DNA of 64,000 bases from NCBI RefSeq assembly GCF_030552895.1, contig NZ_CP130649.1, positions 992,001 to 1,056,000 of the forward strand. Direction: 5' to 3'. Of this stretch, positions 35,666 through 46,393 are shown one piece after another. Position numbers and translations under genes: made by a program. The notes under the pieces are model-generated. The model worked only from the letters and a program-made list of their open reading frames with translations, ran no database searches and was not told the DNA's origin. How positions within the stretch are numbered: position 1 is the first letter of the stretch; each line of letters starts with the position of its first letter. The DNA comes from Tatumella ptyseos (GTDB lineage: Bacteria; Pseudomonadota; Gammaproteobacteria; Enterobacterales; Enterobacteriaceae).

Positions 35666-38476
35666 ATGCAGAATAGCGCAATGAAATCCTGGCTAGACTC
35701 ATCCTGGCTGGCCGGCGCGAACCAGTCTTATATCGAGCAGTTGTATGAGGATTACCTCACCGATCCTGACTCGGTTGATAGTGTCTGGCGTGAAAGGTTC
35801 GCTCAATTCCCCGCGGACGCATTACGACCTGATCAATACCATTCCACGACACGTGAGTATTTTCGGCGGTTAGCCAAAGATGCCACCCGCTACACGACCT
35901 CGGTGAGTGACCCTGAAACCAACTCCAAACAGGTTAAGGTACTGCAGCTCATCAATGCTTTTCGTTTCCGTGGTCATCAGAAAGCTAATCTCGATCCATT
36001 AGGACTGTGGCAGCAAGAAGATGTACCTGATCTTGATCCTGCTTTTCACGGCCTAAGCGCCAGCGATTTCAATGAGAGTTTTAATGTCGGATCCTTTGCT
36101 TCAGGCAAAGAGACAATGAAACTTTCCGAAATTTTTGACGCACTGAAGCAGACTTACTGCGGATCAATCGGCGCGGAATATATGCATATTACCAATACCG
36201 AAGAGAAGCGTTGGATTCAGCAACGTATCGAGTCGGTAGCCGGTCAAGCAACCTTCAGTGCAGAAGAAAAGAAAAAATTCTTAAAAGAGCTCACTGCTGC
36301 CGAAGGGATGGAGAAGTATTTAGGGGCAAAATTCCCGGGTGCTAAACGCTTCTCACTGGAAGGTGGGGACGCACTCATTCCGATGCTTAGAGAGATGATC
36401 CGCCACGCGGGTAAACAAGGCACTCAGGAAGTTGTATTGGGTATGGCACACCGTGGTCGTCTAAACGTGCTAATCAACGTGCTAGGAAAGAAAACTCAAG
36501 ATCTGTTCGATGAATTCGCGGGTAAACATCATGAACACTTAGGTGCAGGTGATGTGAAATACCACATGGGATTCTCCTCGGATTTGGAAACAGAGGGCGG
36601 GCTTGTTCACTTAGCCTTAGCGTTTAACCCTTCTCACTTAGAAATTGTCAGTCCAGTTGTGATGGGCTCTGTTCGCGCAAGACTCGACCGTTTAGACGAG
36701 CCTTCAGCCATCAATAAGGTCTTACCGATCACTATTCATGGTGATGCAGCAGTCATTGGGCAAGGTGTAGTTCAAGAGACGTTAAACATGTCTCAGGCTC
36801 GCGGCTATATGGTCGGTGGTACGGTACGTATTGTCATCAACAACCAAGTAGGCTTTACAACGTCGAATCCTAAAGATGCGCGTTCGACTCCTTACTGTAC
36901 TGATATCGGTAAAATGATTCAGACGCCGATTTTCCACGTTAATGCTGATGACCCGGAAGCCGTCGCCTTCGTGACGCGTTTAGCATTGGATTACCGTAAT
37001 ACGTTTAAACGTGACGTCTTTATTGATCTGGTCTGTTATCGTCGTCATGGACATAACGAAGCTGATGAGCCGAGTGCAACTCAGCCAGTGATGTACAAAA
37101 AAATTAAGCAACACCCGACGCCGCGTAAAATTTATGCAGATAAATTAGCGGCCGCAGGAGTGGTGACCGCAGGTGAAATCACCGAATTGGTCAATATCTA
37201 CCGTGATGCGTTGGATGCTGGCGAGTGCGTGGTAGAGGAATGGCGTCCAATGTCGCTAAATTCTTGTACTTGGTCACCTTATTTAAATCACGAGTGGGAC
37301 GAAGCCTATCCGGCGACCGTAGATCAAAATCGCCTCAAACAAATGGCAGTGAATTTAAGCCAAATTCCTGCAGAGATTGAAGCGCAGTCTCGTGTGAAGA
37401 AAATCTATAATGACCGTCACGAAATGGCGGAAGGTAATAAAGCATTCGATTGGGGCGCCGCTGAAAACTTAGCTTATGCGACACTCGTTGATGAAGGCGT
37501 TTCGGTACGTTTATCCGGTGAAGATTCTGGACGCGGCACTTTCTTCCATCGTCACGCGGTGATCCACAACCAAAGTAATGGCTCGACTTTTACCCCTCTC
37601 CATCATGTCCGTAAAGGACAAGGCGTATTTAAAGTTTGGGACTCGGTCCTATCCGAGGAAGCTGTATTAGCCTTCGAATATGGTTACGCGACAGCAGAAC
37701 CTCGTACCCTTACTATTTGGGAAGCACAATTTGGTGACTTCGCCAACGGTGCTCAAGTGGTGATCGACCAGTTCATCAGTTCAGGTGAGCAAAAATGGGG
37801 TCGGATGTGCGGATTAGTGATGTTGCTCCCACATGGATACGAAGGCCAAGGTCCAGAACACTCCTCAGCGCGTCTTGAGCGTTATTTGCAGCTCTGCGCC
37901 GATCAGAATATGCAGGTTTGCGTGCCTTCCACGCCGGCACAGGTCTATCACATGCTACGTCGCCAGGCGTTACGTGGTATGCGTCGTCCTCTCGTAGTGA
38001 TGTCACCGAAATCATTATTACGTCATCCGTTAGCAATTTCGACAATGGACGAACTGGCGCAAGGCGAATTTATGCCCGCGATTCCAGAAATTGATTCGTT
38101 AGAGGCGCAGAAGGTTAAACGCGTTGTGCTCTGTTCAGGGAAGGTTTATTACGATTTATTAGAGCAACGTCGTAAAAATGAGCAGGATAACGTTGCCATT
38201 ATTCGTATTGAGCAGCTTTACCCGTTCCCGCATAAAGCGGTGCAACAGGCGATTAGCGCTTACAGCCATGTCACCGATTTCGTATGGTGCCAAGAAGAGC
38301 CGTTAAACCAAGGTGCTTGGTATTGTTGCCAACATAACTTCCATGATGTTGTCCCTGCAGGGGCTAAATTACGCTACGCTGGACGGGCGGCTTCCGCTTC
38401 TCCAGCTGTGGGATATATGTCTGTTCACCAAAAGCAGCAGCAAGAATTAGTTAATGATGCGCTGAACGTTGATTGA
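35666..38476 (+). CDS. sucA: 2-oxoglutarate dehydrogenase E1 component
   Basis: Thiamine-diphosphate-dependent decarboxylase of the 2-oxoglutarate dehydrogenase complex. It has 936 residues. The N-terminus (SWLAGANQSYIEQLYEDYLTDPDSVD) is the E2-interaction segment. ThDP and substrate motifs include GMAHRGRLNVLINVLGK, HIHGDAAVIGQG-like TIHGDAAVIGQG, RRHGHNEADEPS, GEDSGRGTFFHRHAV and EAQFGDFANGAQVVIDQFI. It is 217 bases after sdhB, the E. coli arrangement, and 15 bases before sucB. Confidence 0.98.
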   Translation: MQNSAMKSWLDSSWLAGANQSYIEQLYEDYLTDPDSVDSVWRERFAQFPADALRPDQYHSTTREYFRRLAKDATRYTTSVSDPETNSKQVKVLQLINAFRFRGHQKANLDPLGLWQQEDVPDLDPAFHGLSASDFNESFNVGSFASGKETMKLSEIFDALKQTYCGSIGAEYMHITNTEEKRWIQQRIESVAGQATFSAEEKKKFLKELTAAEGMEKYLGAKFPGAKRFSLEGGDALIPMLREMIRHAGKQGTQEVVLGMAHRGRLNVLINVLGKKTQDLFDEFAGKHHEHLGAGDVKYHMGFSSDLETEGGLVHLALAFNPSHLEIVSPVVMGSVRARLDRLDEPSAINKVLPITIHGDAAVIGQGVVQETLNMSQARGYMVGGTVRIVINNQVGFTTSNPKDARSTPYCTDIGKMIQTPIFHVNADDPEAVAFVTRLALDYRNTFKRDVFIDLVCYRRHGHNEADEPSATQPVMYKKIKQHPTPRKIYADKLAAAGVVTAGEITELVNIYRDALDAGECVVEEWRPMSLNSCTWSPYLNHEWDEAYPATVDQNRLKQMAVNLSQIPAEIEAQSRVKKIYNDRHEMAEGNKAFDWGAAENLAYATLVDEGVSVRLSGEDSGRGTFFHRHAVIHNQSNGSTFTPLHHVRKGQGVFKVWDSVLSEEAVLAFEYGYATAEPRTLTIWEAQFGDFANGAQVVIDQFISSGEQKWGRMCGLVMLLPHGYEGQGPEHSSARLERYLQLCADQNMQVCVPSTPAQVYHMLRRQALRGMRRPLVVMSPKSLLRHPLAISTMDELAQGEFMPAIPEIDSLEAQKVKRVVLCSGKVYYDLLEQRRKNEQDNVAIIRIEQLYPFPHKAVQQAISAYSHVTDFVWCQEEPLNQGAWYCCQHNFHDVVPAGAKLRYAGRAASASPAVGYMSVHQKQQQELVNDALNVD

Positions 38477-38491
38477 TAAAAAGGAAAGACA

Positions 38492-39706
38492 ATGAGTAGC
38501 TTAGAGATTTTCGTTCCCGATTTACCAGAATCTGTTGCCGATGCCACCGTTGCAACGTGGCACAAACAGCCTGGTGACAGCGTCCAGCGCGATGAAGTGC
38601 TGGTAGAAATTGAAACCGATAAAGTGATCTTAGAGGTCCCTGCGGCAGCCGACGGTATTTTAGAGGCAATCGTTGAAGAAGAGGGCGCGACCGTGGTTTC
38701 TCGCCAGTTACTGGGCCGTCTTAAAGAAGGTAATAGTGCTGGTAAAGAGAGCTCAGCGGCTCCTGCTCCGGTTTCTACGCCGGATACTGCTGCCCCAACT
38801 GAAGAGAGCAGTGATGAGTCTAATGACTTCTTAACCCCTGCTATTCGCCGTCTTATCGCGGAACATACCCTAGATGCAACCCAGATCAAAGGTACAGGCG
38901 TCGGTGGACGTATCACACGTGAAGATGTAGAGAAGCATCTCGCTGCGACCAAATCAGCGCCGAAATCAGAAACCGCTACGCAATCTGCACCAGCCCCGCT
39001 TTCAAACCGTAGCGAGAAGCGTGTGCCGATGACACGTTTACGTAAGCGTGTTGCGGAGCGTTTACTCGAAGCTAAAAATAGTACGGCGATGTTGACCACT
39101 TTTAACGAGGTCAATATGAAGCCAATCATGCAAATCCGTAAACAATACGGCGAAGCATTTGAAAAACGTCACGGTGTTCGCTTAGGTTTCATGTCTTTCT
39201 ACATTAAAGCTGTGGTGGAAGCACTCAAACGTTACCCAGAAGTGAATGCCTCTATCGATGGCGATGATGTGGTGTATCACAACTATTTTGATGTCAGCAT
39301 CGCGGTATCTACGCCACGTGGTTTAGTTACCCCAGTATTGAAAGATGTTGATGCGCTGAGTATGGCTGATATTGAGAAGAAAATTAAAGAACTGGCCATC
39401 AAAGGACGTGACGGTAAGTTGACGGTGGAAGAATTGACCGGCGGTAACTTTACTATCACCAATGGCGGAGTATTTGGATCGCTGATGTCTACCCCGATCA
39501 TCAACCCACCACAAAGTGCGATCTTGGGCATGCACGCTATCAAGGATCGTCCCATGGCGGTAAACGGCCAAGTTGAAATCTTACCGATGATGTATCTCGC
39601 GCTTTCTTATGATCACCGTCTGATCGATGGTCGTGAATCCGTAGGCTACCTCGTCGCGATCAAAGACTTACTTGAAGATCCTGCACGCTTGCTGCTGGAT
39701 GTCTAA
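38492..39706 (+). CDS. sucB: Dihydrolipoyl succinyltransferase E2 component
   Basis: Core of the 2-oxoglutarate dehydrogenase complex that transfers succinyl to CoA. The 404 residues comprise an N-terminal lipoyl domain (lipoyl-lysine in [13 protein letters not shown], about residue 44), an Ala/Pro-rich linker, a peripheral-subunit-binding domain ([23 protein letters not shown]) and the catalytic domain ending [14 protein letters not shown] with the active-site His. It has one lipoyl domain. An AAGGAAAGACA site precedes the ATG. Confidence 0.98.
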   Translation: MSSLEIFVPDLPESVADATVATWHKQPGDSVQRDEVLVEIETDKVILEVPAAADGILEAIVEEEGATVVSRQLLGRLKEGNSAGKESSAAPAPVSTPDTAAPTEESSDESNDFLTPAIRRLIAEHTLDATQIKGTGVGGRITREDVEKHLAATKSAPKSETATQSAPAPLSNRSEKRVPMTRLRKRVAERLLEAKNSTAMLTTFNEVNMKPIMQIRKQYGEAFEKRHGVRLGFMSFYIKAVVEALKRYPEVNASIDGDDVVYHNYFDVSIAVSTPRGLVTPVLKDVDALSMADIEKKIKELAIKGRDGKLTVEELTGGNFTITNGGVFGSLMSTPIINPPQSAILGMHAIKDRPMAVNGQVEILPMMYLALSYDHRLIDGRESVGYLVAIKDLLEDPARLLLDV

Positions 39707-39763
39707 TTTACTGTGGCGTGTACTCTGCACGCCTATTTTTTTGACCTGAATGGATAATACCCT

Positions 39764-40930
39764 ATGAATTTACATGAATATCAGGCGAAACAGCTCTTTG
39801 CACGTTATGGCTTACCTGCGCCGTCTGGTTATGCTTGTACTACGCCTCGTGAAGCTGAAGAAGCTGCATCAAAAATTGGTAGTGGACCTTGGGTAGTAAA
39901 ATGCCAAGTTCATGCGGGCGGCCGTGGCAAAGCGGGCGGCGTGAAAGTGGTAAAAAGTAAAGAAGAAATCCGTAGTTTTGCTGAAGGTTGGTTGGGTAAA
40001 AATTTGGTCACTTACCAAACGGATGCACAGGGTCAGCCTGTTAACCAAATTTTAGTCGAAGCGGCTACGGATATTGATAAAGAGCTTTACCTCGGAGCAG
40101 TGGTTGATCGCAGCACTCGCCGTGTCGTATTCATGGCCTCAACCGAAGGCGGTGTTGAAATTGAGAAAGTGGCTGAAGAGACACCACACTTAATTCACAA
40201 AATGGCGCTGGATCCCTTGACTGGACCAATGCCTTACCAAGGTCGCGAACTCGCGTTTAAACTCGGCTTGGAAGGTAAACAAGTCGGTCAATTTGCGAAA
40301 ATTTTCATGGGTCTAGCCAAGCTATTCCTAGAGCGTGATTTGGCATTAGTTGAAATCAACCCGTTAGTCATCACTACAGAGGGTGACCTAATTTGCCTAG
40401 ACGGTAAACTCGGTGCTGACAGTAACGCGATGTTCCGTCAACCAGAACTACGCGAAATGCATGACCCAAGCCAAGAAGATTCTCGTGAAGCGCATGCTGC
40501 ACAATGGGAACTCAACTACGTTGCTTTAGAAGGTAACATCGGTTGTATGGTGAACGGTGCAGGTTTGGCGATGGGCACTATGGATATCGTTAAGCATCAT
40601 GGTGGACAACCCGCTAACTTCCTAGACGTTGGCGGTGGCGCAACCAAAGAGCGTGTGACGGAAGCCTTTAAAATTATTCTTTCAGACGATGCAGTAAAAG
40701 CGGTGCTGGTAAATATCTTTGGTGGAATTGTTCGCTGTGATCTTATTGCAGACGGGATAATCGGAGCTGTTGAAGAAGTTGGCGTAAATGTTCCAGTTGT
40801 TGTTCGTCTTGAAGGGAACAATGCTGAATTGGGCGCACAGCGTTTAGCAGAAAGTGGTCTAAATATCATCGCAGCTACCAGTTTGACTGACGCTGCCCAG
40901 CAAGTTGTCGCTGCGGCGGAGGGTAAATAA
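39764..40930 (+). CDS. sucC: Succinyl-CoA synthetase beta subunit
   Basis: Nucleotide-binding subunit of succinyl-CoA synthetase, 388 residues as in E. coli. The ATP-grasp domain begins [20 protein letters not shown] and includes [14 protein letters not shown] and [11 protein letters not shown]. The C-terminal CoA-ligase-like domain has [17 protein letters not shown] and [10 protein letters not shown]. The sucD start overlaps its stop as TAATG. Confidence 0.98.
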   Translation: MNLHEYQAKQLFARYGLPAPSGYACTTPREAEEAASKIGSGPWVVKCQVHAGGRGKAGGVKVVKSKEEIRSFAEGWLGKNLVTYQTDAQGQPVNQILVEAATDIDKELYLGAVVDRSTRRVVFMASTEGGVEIEKVAEETPHLIHKMALDPLTGPMPYQGRELAFKLGLEGKQVGQFAKIFMGLAKLFLERDLALVEINPLVITTEGDLICLDGKLGADSNAMFRQPELREMHDPSQEDSREAHAAQWELNYVALEGNIGCMVNGAGLAMGTMDIVKHHGGQPANFLDVGGGATKERVTEAFKIILSDDAVKAVLVNIFGGIVRCDLIADGIIGAVEEVGVNVPVVVRLEGNNAELGAQRLAESGLNIIAATSLTDAAQQVVAAAEGK

Positions 40931-41805
40931 TGTCTATTTTGATTGATAAGAATACTAAAGTCATTTGCCAAGGTTTCACCGGTGGCCAAGGCACGTTCCA
41001 CTCAGAACAAGCGATCGCTTACGGCACGCAAATGGTTGGTGGCGTTACACCAGGTAAAGGCGGGACGACGCACTTAGGCTTACCAGTATTCAATACGGTA
41101 CGTGAGGCAGTCGAAGCCACTGGCGCGACAGCTTCGGTAATCTATGTTCCTGCACCATTTTGCAAAGATAGTATTTTAGAAGCGATTGATGCCGGGATTA
41201 AACTCATCATCACTATTACCGAAGGCATTCCTACCCTGGATATGCTTACTGTTAAGGTAAAACTGGACCAAGCCGGCGTAAGAATGATCGGTCCTAACTG
41301 CCCAGGCGTCATTACTCCAGGTGAATGTAAGATTGGTATTATGCCTGGCCACATCCACCAACCAGGCCGCGTGGGGATTGTTTCACGTTCAGGAACACTG
41401 ACCTATGAAGCGGTTAAGCAAACTACCGATATTGGCTACGGTCAATCGACCTGTGTTGGCATTGGTGGTGACCCAATTCCAGGTTCAAGCTTTATTGATA
41501 TCCTAGAATTATTCGAAAAAGATCCACAAACCGAAGCGATCGTCATGATCGGTGAAATTGGTGGTAGCGCGGAAGAGGAAGCCGCCGCTTACATCAAGGC
41601 ACACGTGACCAAACCCGTCGTCAGCTACATTGCAGGTGTTACTGCCCCTAAAGGTAAACGTATGGGCCATGCGGGTGCCATCATTGCTGGTGGAAAAGGG
41701 ACCGCTGACGAGAAATTTGCTGCATTAGAAGCTGCCGGTGTTAAAACTGTGCGTAGCCTAGCCGATATTGGTGATGCTGTGAAAGCGGTTTTACCTGCAC
41801 GTTAA
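40930..41805 (+). CDS. sucD: Succinyl-CoA synthetase alpha subunit
   Basis: CoA-binding and phospho-histidine subunit, 291 residues. N-terminal CoA domain: [26 protein letters not shown]. The phosphorylated His lies in [17 protein letters not shown] (about residue 246). [12 protein letters not shown] and [17 protein letters not shown] are conserved. It is the last gene of sdhCDAB-sucABCD, coupled to sucC and followed by a strong terminator. Confidence 0.98.
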   Translation: MSILIDKNTKVICQGFTGGQGTFHSEQAIAYGTQMVGGVTPGKGGTTHLGLPVFNTVREAVEATGATASVIYVPAPFCKDSILEAIDAGIKLIITITEGIPTLDMLTVKVKLDQAGVRMIGPNCPGVITPGECKIGIMPGHIHQPGRVGIVSRSGTLTYEAVKQTTDIGYGQSTCVGIGGDPIPGSSFIDILELFEKDPQTEAIVMIGEIGGSAEEEAAAYIKAHVTKPVVSYIAGVTAPKGKRMGHAGAIIAGGKGTADEKFAALEAAGVKTVRSLADIGDAVKAVLPAR

Positions 41806-41820
41806 GTTAACGAAAACGAT

Positions 41821-41852
41821 AAAAAAGCCACCGACTTATCGGTGGCTTTTTT
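41821..41852 (+). terminator. Terminator of the sdh-suc operon
   Basis: A 14-bp stem (AAAAAAGCCACCGA / TCGGTGGCTTTTTT, 4-base loop) ends in a run of seven T, 15 bases past sucD. This is the position from which SdhX, a small RNA of the sucD 3-prime end, arises in E. coli and Salmonella. Confidence 0.92.
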
Positions 41853-42207
41853 TATTCATATAAAAAACATTTTTAACTATTAAATTTAACAATTACCTTT
41901 TCGGAAAATATACTTATAAGAATTTAGATCGAGATCAATTAACCTTTCGTTAGTTTCTAGAAATAATTAATCACTGGGATTACATTACCTTCCACTATCA
42001 CCGTGAGCACTGTTCATTTTTTTATTAAGGGCGAAGGCTGTCATTTTAATAGAAAGAGTTGGGCACCGGCCGATAATAAGCAGCCTAATCATAATACCTC
42101 TCATTACTATTAAGCTGGATTATTAATTTTATCGATTTAGATTTCATTAAGTTTATTGAAATATTTTCCAGTAACTGGTGAAAACTAGAATGGAATAAGG
42201 AGTAAGA
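41853..42207 (+). other. cydA upstream control region
   Basis: About 355 very AT-rich bases between the sucD terminator and cydA. It holds an FNR-like site (41925-41938) and several GTTAA-type ArcA half-sites, but no ORF I would support. I cannot place the cydA promoter with confidence. The E. coli mngRAB genes that occupy this gap are absent. Confidence 0.6.
41925..41938. promoter_or_regulatory. Candidate FNR site upstream of cydA
   Basis: TAGATCGAGATCAA differs from the FNR consensus TTGAT-N4-ATCAA at one position. cydA is a known FNR/ArcA target in enterics. It is about 270 bases before the cydA start. Confidence 0.45.
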
Positions 42208-43770
42208 ATGTTTGATATTGTCGAACTCTCTCGCTTACAGTTTGCGTTAACCGCAATGTATCATTTCCTTTTCGTCCCGTTAACTCTCGGTATGGCATTC
42301 TTGCTGGCGATTATGGAAACGGTCTATGTTTTTACCGGTAAGCAAATTTATAAAGACATGACGAAGTTCTGGGGGAAATTATTTGGGATCAATTTTGCCT
42401 TAGGTGTCGCGACTGGATTAACGATGGAATTCCAGTTTGGTACAAATTGGTCTTATTATTCTCATTATGTTGGCGATATTTTTGGTGCGCCATTAGCAAT
42501 CGAAGGTTTAATGGCGTTCTTTTTAGAATCGACCTTTGTTGGGCTATTTTTCTTTGGATGGGACCGTTTAGGGAAAATACAACATTTGACGGTAACTTGG
42601 CTAGTCGCCTTGGGATCAAATTTATCGGCATTATGGATATTAGTCGCAAATGGTTGGATGCAAAATCCCGTAGCATCGGAATTTAATTTTGAAACCATGC
42701 GCATGGAAATGGTGAGTTTTTCCGAATTGGTACTTAATCCTGTGGCACAGGTTAAGTTTGTCCACACCGTCGCATCAGGTTATACCACTGGCGCCATTTT
42801 TGTGTTGGCAATCAGTGCATGGTACTTATTGAAAGGGCGTGATATTGCTTTTGCAAAACGCTCTTTTGCGATCGCGGCAAGTTTTGGTATGGCTGCCGTG
42901 CTCTCGGTCATTATTCTTGGTGATGAATCAGGATATGAAATGGGAGACGTACAAAAAACTAAGTTGGCAGCGATTGAAGCGGAATGGGAAACGCAACCTG
43001 CTCCGGCTGCTTTCACATTATTCGGTCTTCCTGATCAACAGGCTGAAAAGAATCATTATGCTGTTCAAGTTCCCTATCTCCTCGGCCTGATCGCAACCCG
43101 TTCTACCGACAAACCGGTATTAGGATTGAAAGATCTGTTAGCAGAGCACGAAATTCGAATCCGTAATGGGATGAAAGCCTATGCCTTATTGACGGAGTTA
43201 CGCAGTGGTAATCAAGATTTGTCGGTACGGAAAGCCTTCGAACACCATAAAAAGGATTTAGGATACGGGCTGCTGCTCAAACGTTATACGCCTAATGTCA
43301 GTGATGCTACGGAAGCACAAATTCAGCAAGCTACGAAAGATTCCATCCCGAGTGTGGCCCCTCTCTATTTCTCCTTCCGGATTATGGTGCTCTGTGGTGT
43401 CCTCATCTTCTTAGTGATTGCGGCATCATTTGTCACTGTATTACGTAATCGTATTGGTAAGAATCGCTTTATTTTAAAGGCCGCAGTGTGCGCGCTCCCC
43501 TTACCTTGGATAGCGGTCGAGTCCGGATGGTTTGTTGCGGAATATGGACGGCAGCCTTGGGCAATAGGTGAGGTACTCCCTACGGCCGTGGCTAACTCTT
43601 CTCTGACTGTCGGCGATTTACTGTTTTCAATGGGATTAGTGCTAGGGCTTTATACCTTATTCATCATTGCAGAGATGTATTTAATGATTAAGTTCGCCCG
43701 CTTAGGTCCGTCGAGTTTGAAAACGGGTCGTTATCATCATGAGCACTCTACAGATAACGCTTCAGTGTAA
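42208..43770 (+). CDS. cydA: Cytochrome bd-I ubiquinol oxidase subunit I
   Basis: Quinol-oxidising, heme-carrying subunit of the high-affinity oxygen reductase. The 520 residues include heme ligand His19 ([13 protein letters not shown]), His in [14 protein letters not shown] (near 186), the periplasmic Q-loop of the long type (residues about 255-390, containing [19 protein letters not shown]), and [17 protein letters not shown] strong AAGGAGTAAG site precedes the ATG. Confidence 0.98.
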   Translation: MFDIVELSRLQFALTAMYHFLFVPLTLGMAFLLAIMETVYVFTGKQIYKDMTKFWGKLFGINFALGVATGLTMEFQFGTNWSYYSHYVGDIFGAPLAIEGLMAFFLESTFVGLFFFGWDRLGKIQHLTVTWLVALGSNLSALWILVANGWMQNPVASEFNFETMRMEMVSFSELVLNPVAQVKFVHTVASGYTTGAIFVLAISAWYLLKGRDIAFAKRSFAIAASFGMAAVLSVIILGDESGYEMGDVQKTKLAAIEAEWETQPAPAAFTLFGLPDQQAEKNHYAVQVPYLLGLIATRSTDKPVLGLKDLLAEHEIRIRNGMKAYALLTELRSGNQDLSVRKAFEHHKKDLGYGLLLKRYTPNVSDATEAQIQQATKDSIPSVAPLYFSFRIMVLCGVLIFLVIAASFVTVLRNRIGKNRFILKAAVCALPLPWIAVESGWFVAEYGRQPWAIGEVLPTAVANSSLTVGDLLFSMGLVLGLYTLFIIAEMYLMIKFARLGPSSLKTGRYHHEHSTDNASV

Positions 43771-43788
43771 ATTATCGAGGACACATTC

Positions 43789-44928
43789 ATGTTTGATTAT
43801 GAAGTATTACGCTTTGTGTGGTGGCTACTTATTGGCATCCTCTTTATTGGTTTCGCAGTGACTGATGGCTTCGATATGGGGGTGGGGATGTTAGGGCGCT
43901 TAATCGGCCGTACCGACACCGAGCGCCGTATTATGATCAATAGTATTGCCCCTCACTGGGATGGAAATCAAGTTTGGCTGATTACTGCGGGGGGAGCATT
44001 ATTTGCAGCCTGGCCAATGGTCTATGCCGCCGCATTTTCAGGATTTTATGTGGCGATGATACTGGTACTCGCGTCACTCTTTTTCCGACCCATTGGTTTT
44101 GATTACCGCTCCAAGTTGGAAAATCCAAAATGGCGAGGGATGTGGGATTGGGGGATTTTCATTGGGAGTTTTGTCCCCCCCTTAGTGATTGGTGTGGCCT
44201 TTGGCAACCTGTTGCAAGGTGTTCCGTTCCACTTTGATAATGACCTTCGCTTATTTTATACCGGAAACTTTTTCCAACTCCTGAACCCTTTTGCACTGTT
44301 AACAGGCGTAGTAAGCCTGACGATGATTCTGACACAAGGTGCGACCTATCTTATGATGCGCACGGATACTGTCTTACTCAAAAGAAGTCAGCGTTGTAGC
44401 CAAATCTCTAGCGCTATTATGTTGGTTTGTTTCGCACTAGCAGGAGTGTGGCTCGCTAATGGAATACAGGGGTATGAATTAGCTTCGCCTTTAAACCATG
44501 CAGCGGAGTCTAACCCTATAAATAAAGAAGTCGTTACAGGAGTCGGTTTATGGCTCAATAACTTTGCTAACGCCCCACTATTATGGGCTTTCCCTGTTGG
44601 GGGATTGATTTTTGCACTCATTACTTTTGTTTTTGCTTCAGCACAGCGAGGAGGGTGGGCATTTTTTAGTTCATCATTAACCATCGCATGTGTGATTATG
44701 ACCGTAGGTGTAGCAATGTTTCCTTTTATCATGCCTTCCAGTACGGTTATTAATAATAGTCTGACAATGTGGGATGCGACGTCGAGCCAACTCACGCTGA
44801 CCACCATGACGTTTGCGGCAATGATCTTTGTGCCTATTGTCTTAGCGTATACCATTTGGTGTTATTACAAGATGTTCGGGCGAGTGACTCATCAAGATAT
44901 CGAGAAGAACACTCATTCATTGTATTAG
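43789..44928 (+). CDS. cydB: Cytochrome bd-I ubiquinol oxidase subunit II
   Basis: Second large subunit of cytochrome bd, 379 residues with about nine membrane segments. Start MFDYEVLRFVWWLLIGILFIGFAVTDGFDMGVGML; NSIAPHWDGNQVWLITAGGALFAAWP, FRPIGFDYRSKL and GLWLNNFANAPLLWAFPVGG are family-typical. It is 18 bases after cydA and 12 before cydX. Confidence 0.98.
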   Translation: MFDYEVLRFVWWLLIGILFIGFAVTDGFDMGVGMLGRLIGRTDTERRIMINSIAPHWDGNQVWLITAGGALFAAWPMVYAAAFSGFYVAMILVLASLFFRPIGFDYRSKLENPKWRGMWDWGIFIGSFVPPLVIGVAFGNLLQGVPFHFDNDLRLFYTGNFFQLLNPFALLTGVVSLTMILTQGATYLMMRTDTVLLKRSQRCSQISSAIMLVCFALAGVWLANGIQGYELASPLNHAAESNPINKEVVTGVGLWLNNFANAPLLWAFPVGGLIFALITFVFASAQRGGWAFFSSSLTIACVIMTVGVAMFPFIMPSSTVINNSLTMWDATSSQLTLTTMTFAAMIFVPIVLAYTIWCYYKMFGRVTHQDIEKNTHSLY

Positions 44929-44940
44929 GAGGGAAATCTT

Positions 44941-45048
44941 ATGTGGTATTTCGCGTGGATCTTAGGAACATTACTAGCCTGCTCTTTTGGTGTAATGACG
45001 GCCTTAGCGCTTGAAAATAGTGAAAATGAGAAAACACCTAAATCTTGA
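44941..45048 (+). CDS. cydX: Cytochrome bd-I accessory small subunit CydX
   Basis: A 35-residue single-span membrane protein required for stable, active cytochrome bd. The sequence begins MWYFAWILGTLLACSFGVMT, essentially the E. coli CydX N-terminus, and ends in a short polar tail (ENSENEKTPKS). GGAGG stands 7 bases before the ATG. It is the third gene of cydABX and is followed by a terminator. The ybgE gene that comes next in E. coli is absent. Confidence 0.95.
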   Translation: MWYFAWILGTLLACSFGVMTALALENSENEKTPKS

Positions 45049-45087
45049 CACAGATTTAAAGAATTAATTTGTTTATCTTTACGACTG

Positions 45088-45119
45088 ACCCTTCTGCAAA
45101 GATGCTGAAGGGTTTTTTT
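45088..45119 (+). terminator. Terminator of cydABX
   Basis: Stem ACCCTTC-t-GCA / TGC-t-GAAGGGT with a 4-base loop and one mismatch is followed by TTTTTTT, 40 bases past cydX. Confidence 0.85.
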
Positions 45120-45291
45120 ATGTCCTTAAGTAACCTCTTGATAAATAATTGTAATTTATTGTCTTACGGGTAGGTGGTCGACATAGATACGTAAAGAAAA
45201 ATAATTATTTTATCAAGCAGACTTTGCCCCATTCCCAAGCTCATTGCTCTTGCGTATAGTAGCGGAGTTTAAACCAATATAGGGATGTGGA

Positions 45292-45696
45292 GTGAGTCAA
45301 ATGCTGTTTCGTTGGCCAATCAGAGTTTACTATGAAGACACTGATGCCGGAGGCGTGGTTTATCATGCAAGCTATATCGCATTTTATGAACGTGCGAGAA
45401 CAGAGATGTTACGTGCTAAAAAGATTAATCAACAATTTCTGCTCGAAAAACAAGTTGGTTTCGTTGTTCGAAGAATGAATGTGGATTATCGGGCGGCGGC
45501 ACGTTTAGACGATATGCTTGAGGTGACGACTGAAATCGTCAAAATGACACGCGCTTCTATTACTTTTCTTCAACGTATTGTTAACGCTGAAGGGCAAGTA
45601 ATTAATGAAGCAGAGGTGTTGATTGCCTGCATTAATTTACACCAGATGAAGCCGATAGCGCTTCCTACGTTTATTGTCGCGGAGTTTACGCAGTGA
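45292..45696 (+). CDS. ybgC: Acyl-CoA thioesterase YbgC, tol-pal associated
   Basis: A hotdog-fold thioesterase of 134 residues, first gene of the tol-pal cluster. The 4HBT motif [26 protein letters not shown] carries the catalytic Asp18. The GTG start at 45292 has AGGG 7 bases upstream and gives the same N-terminal length as E. coli ([12 protein letters not shown]). Its TGA overlaps the tolQ GTG start. Confidence 0.96.
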   Translation: MSQMLFRWPIRVYYEDTDAGGVVYHASYIAFYERARTEMLRAKKINQQFLLEKQVGFVVRRMNVDYRAAARLDDMLEVTTEIVKMTRASITFLQRIVNAEGQVINEAEVLIACINLHQMKPIALPTFIVAEFTQ

Positions 45697-46379
45697 CTGA
45701 CATGAATATTCTTGATTTGTTCCTAAAGGCTAGCCTTCTGGTCAAATTCATCATGTTGATTTTAATAGCTTTTTCAATTGTGTCTTGGGCTATCATTATT
45801 CAACGTACTCGGATTCTCAATGCGGCATCTCGTGAAGTTGTCGAGTTCGAAGAGAAATTTTGGTCTGGTGTTGACCTCTCCAAGTTATACCAAGAAAGTC
45901 TCACTCGTCGTGACGAGTTAATGGGGACTGAACAGATCTTCTATTCTGGTTTTAAAGAATTTGCACGCCTGCACAAGATTAATAGTCCTGTTCCGGATGC
46001 GGTAGTGGAAGGAGCGACTCGTGCGATGCGTATCTCTACCAACCGTGAGTTGGAAACCTTAGAAGCGCATATTCCTTTCTTAGGGACAGTCGGTTCAATT
46101 AGCCCTTACATCGGTCTATTTGGCACCGTTTGGGGGATCATGCATGCGTTTATTTCTCTCGGCGCAGTGAAGCAAGCAACATTACAAATGGTTGCTCCTG
46201 GTATCGCTGAAGCGCTTATTGCTACGGCGATTGGTCTTTTCGCGGCGATTCCAGCTGTTATGGCCTATAACCGTCTGAATCAACGCGTGAACAAGCTTGA
46301 GCAAGGTTACGACAATTTCGCAGAAGAATTTACTGCCATTTTGCACCGTCAGGCTTATAACAGCGAAATGACTAAGTAA
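45693..46379 (+). CDS. tolQ: Tol-Pal proton channel subunit TolQ
   Basis: Inner-membrane stator protein that with TolR uses the proton motive force to energise TolA during outer-membrane constriction. Its 228 residues have three membrane segments: N-terminal (about 16-36) and two in [19 protein letters not shown] and [25 protein letters not shown]. The start is GTG ([16 protein letters not shown]), overlapping the ybgC stop by GTGA. Confidence 0.97.
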   Translation: MTDMNILDLFLKASLLVKFIMLILIAFSIVSWAIIIQRTRILNAASREVVEFEEKFWSGVDLSKLYQESLTRRDELMGTEQIFYSGFKEFARLHKINSPVPDAVVEGATRAMRISTNRELETLEAHIPFLGTVGSISPYIGLFGTVWGIMHAFISLGAVKQATLQMVAPGIAEALIATAIGLFAAIPAVMAYNRLNQRVNKLEQGYDNFAEEFTAILHRQAYNSEMTK

Positions 46380-46393
46380 TCAGGGGTTAACTC

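Noticed and set aside
38425..39129. 234-codon antisense frame over sucB
   Set aside because: A low-complexity Ser/Ala/Val translation opposite the strongly conserved sucB gene.
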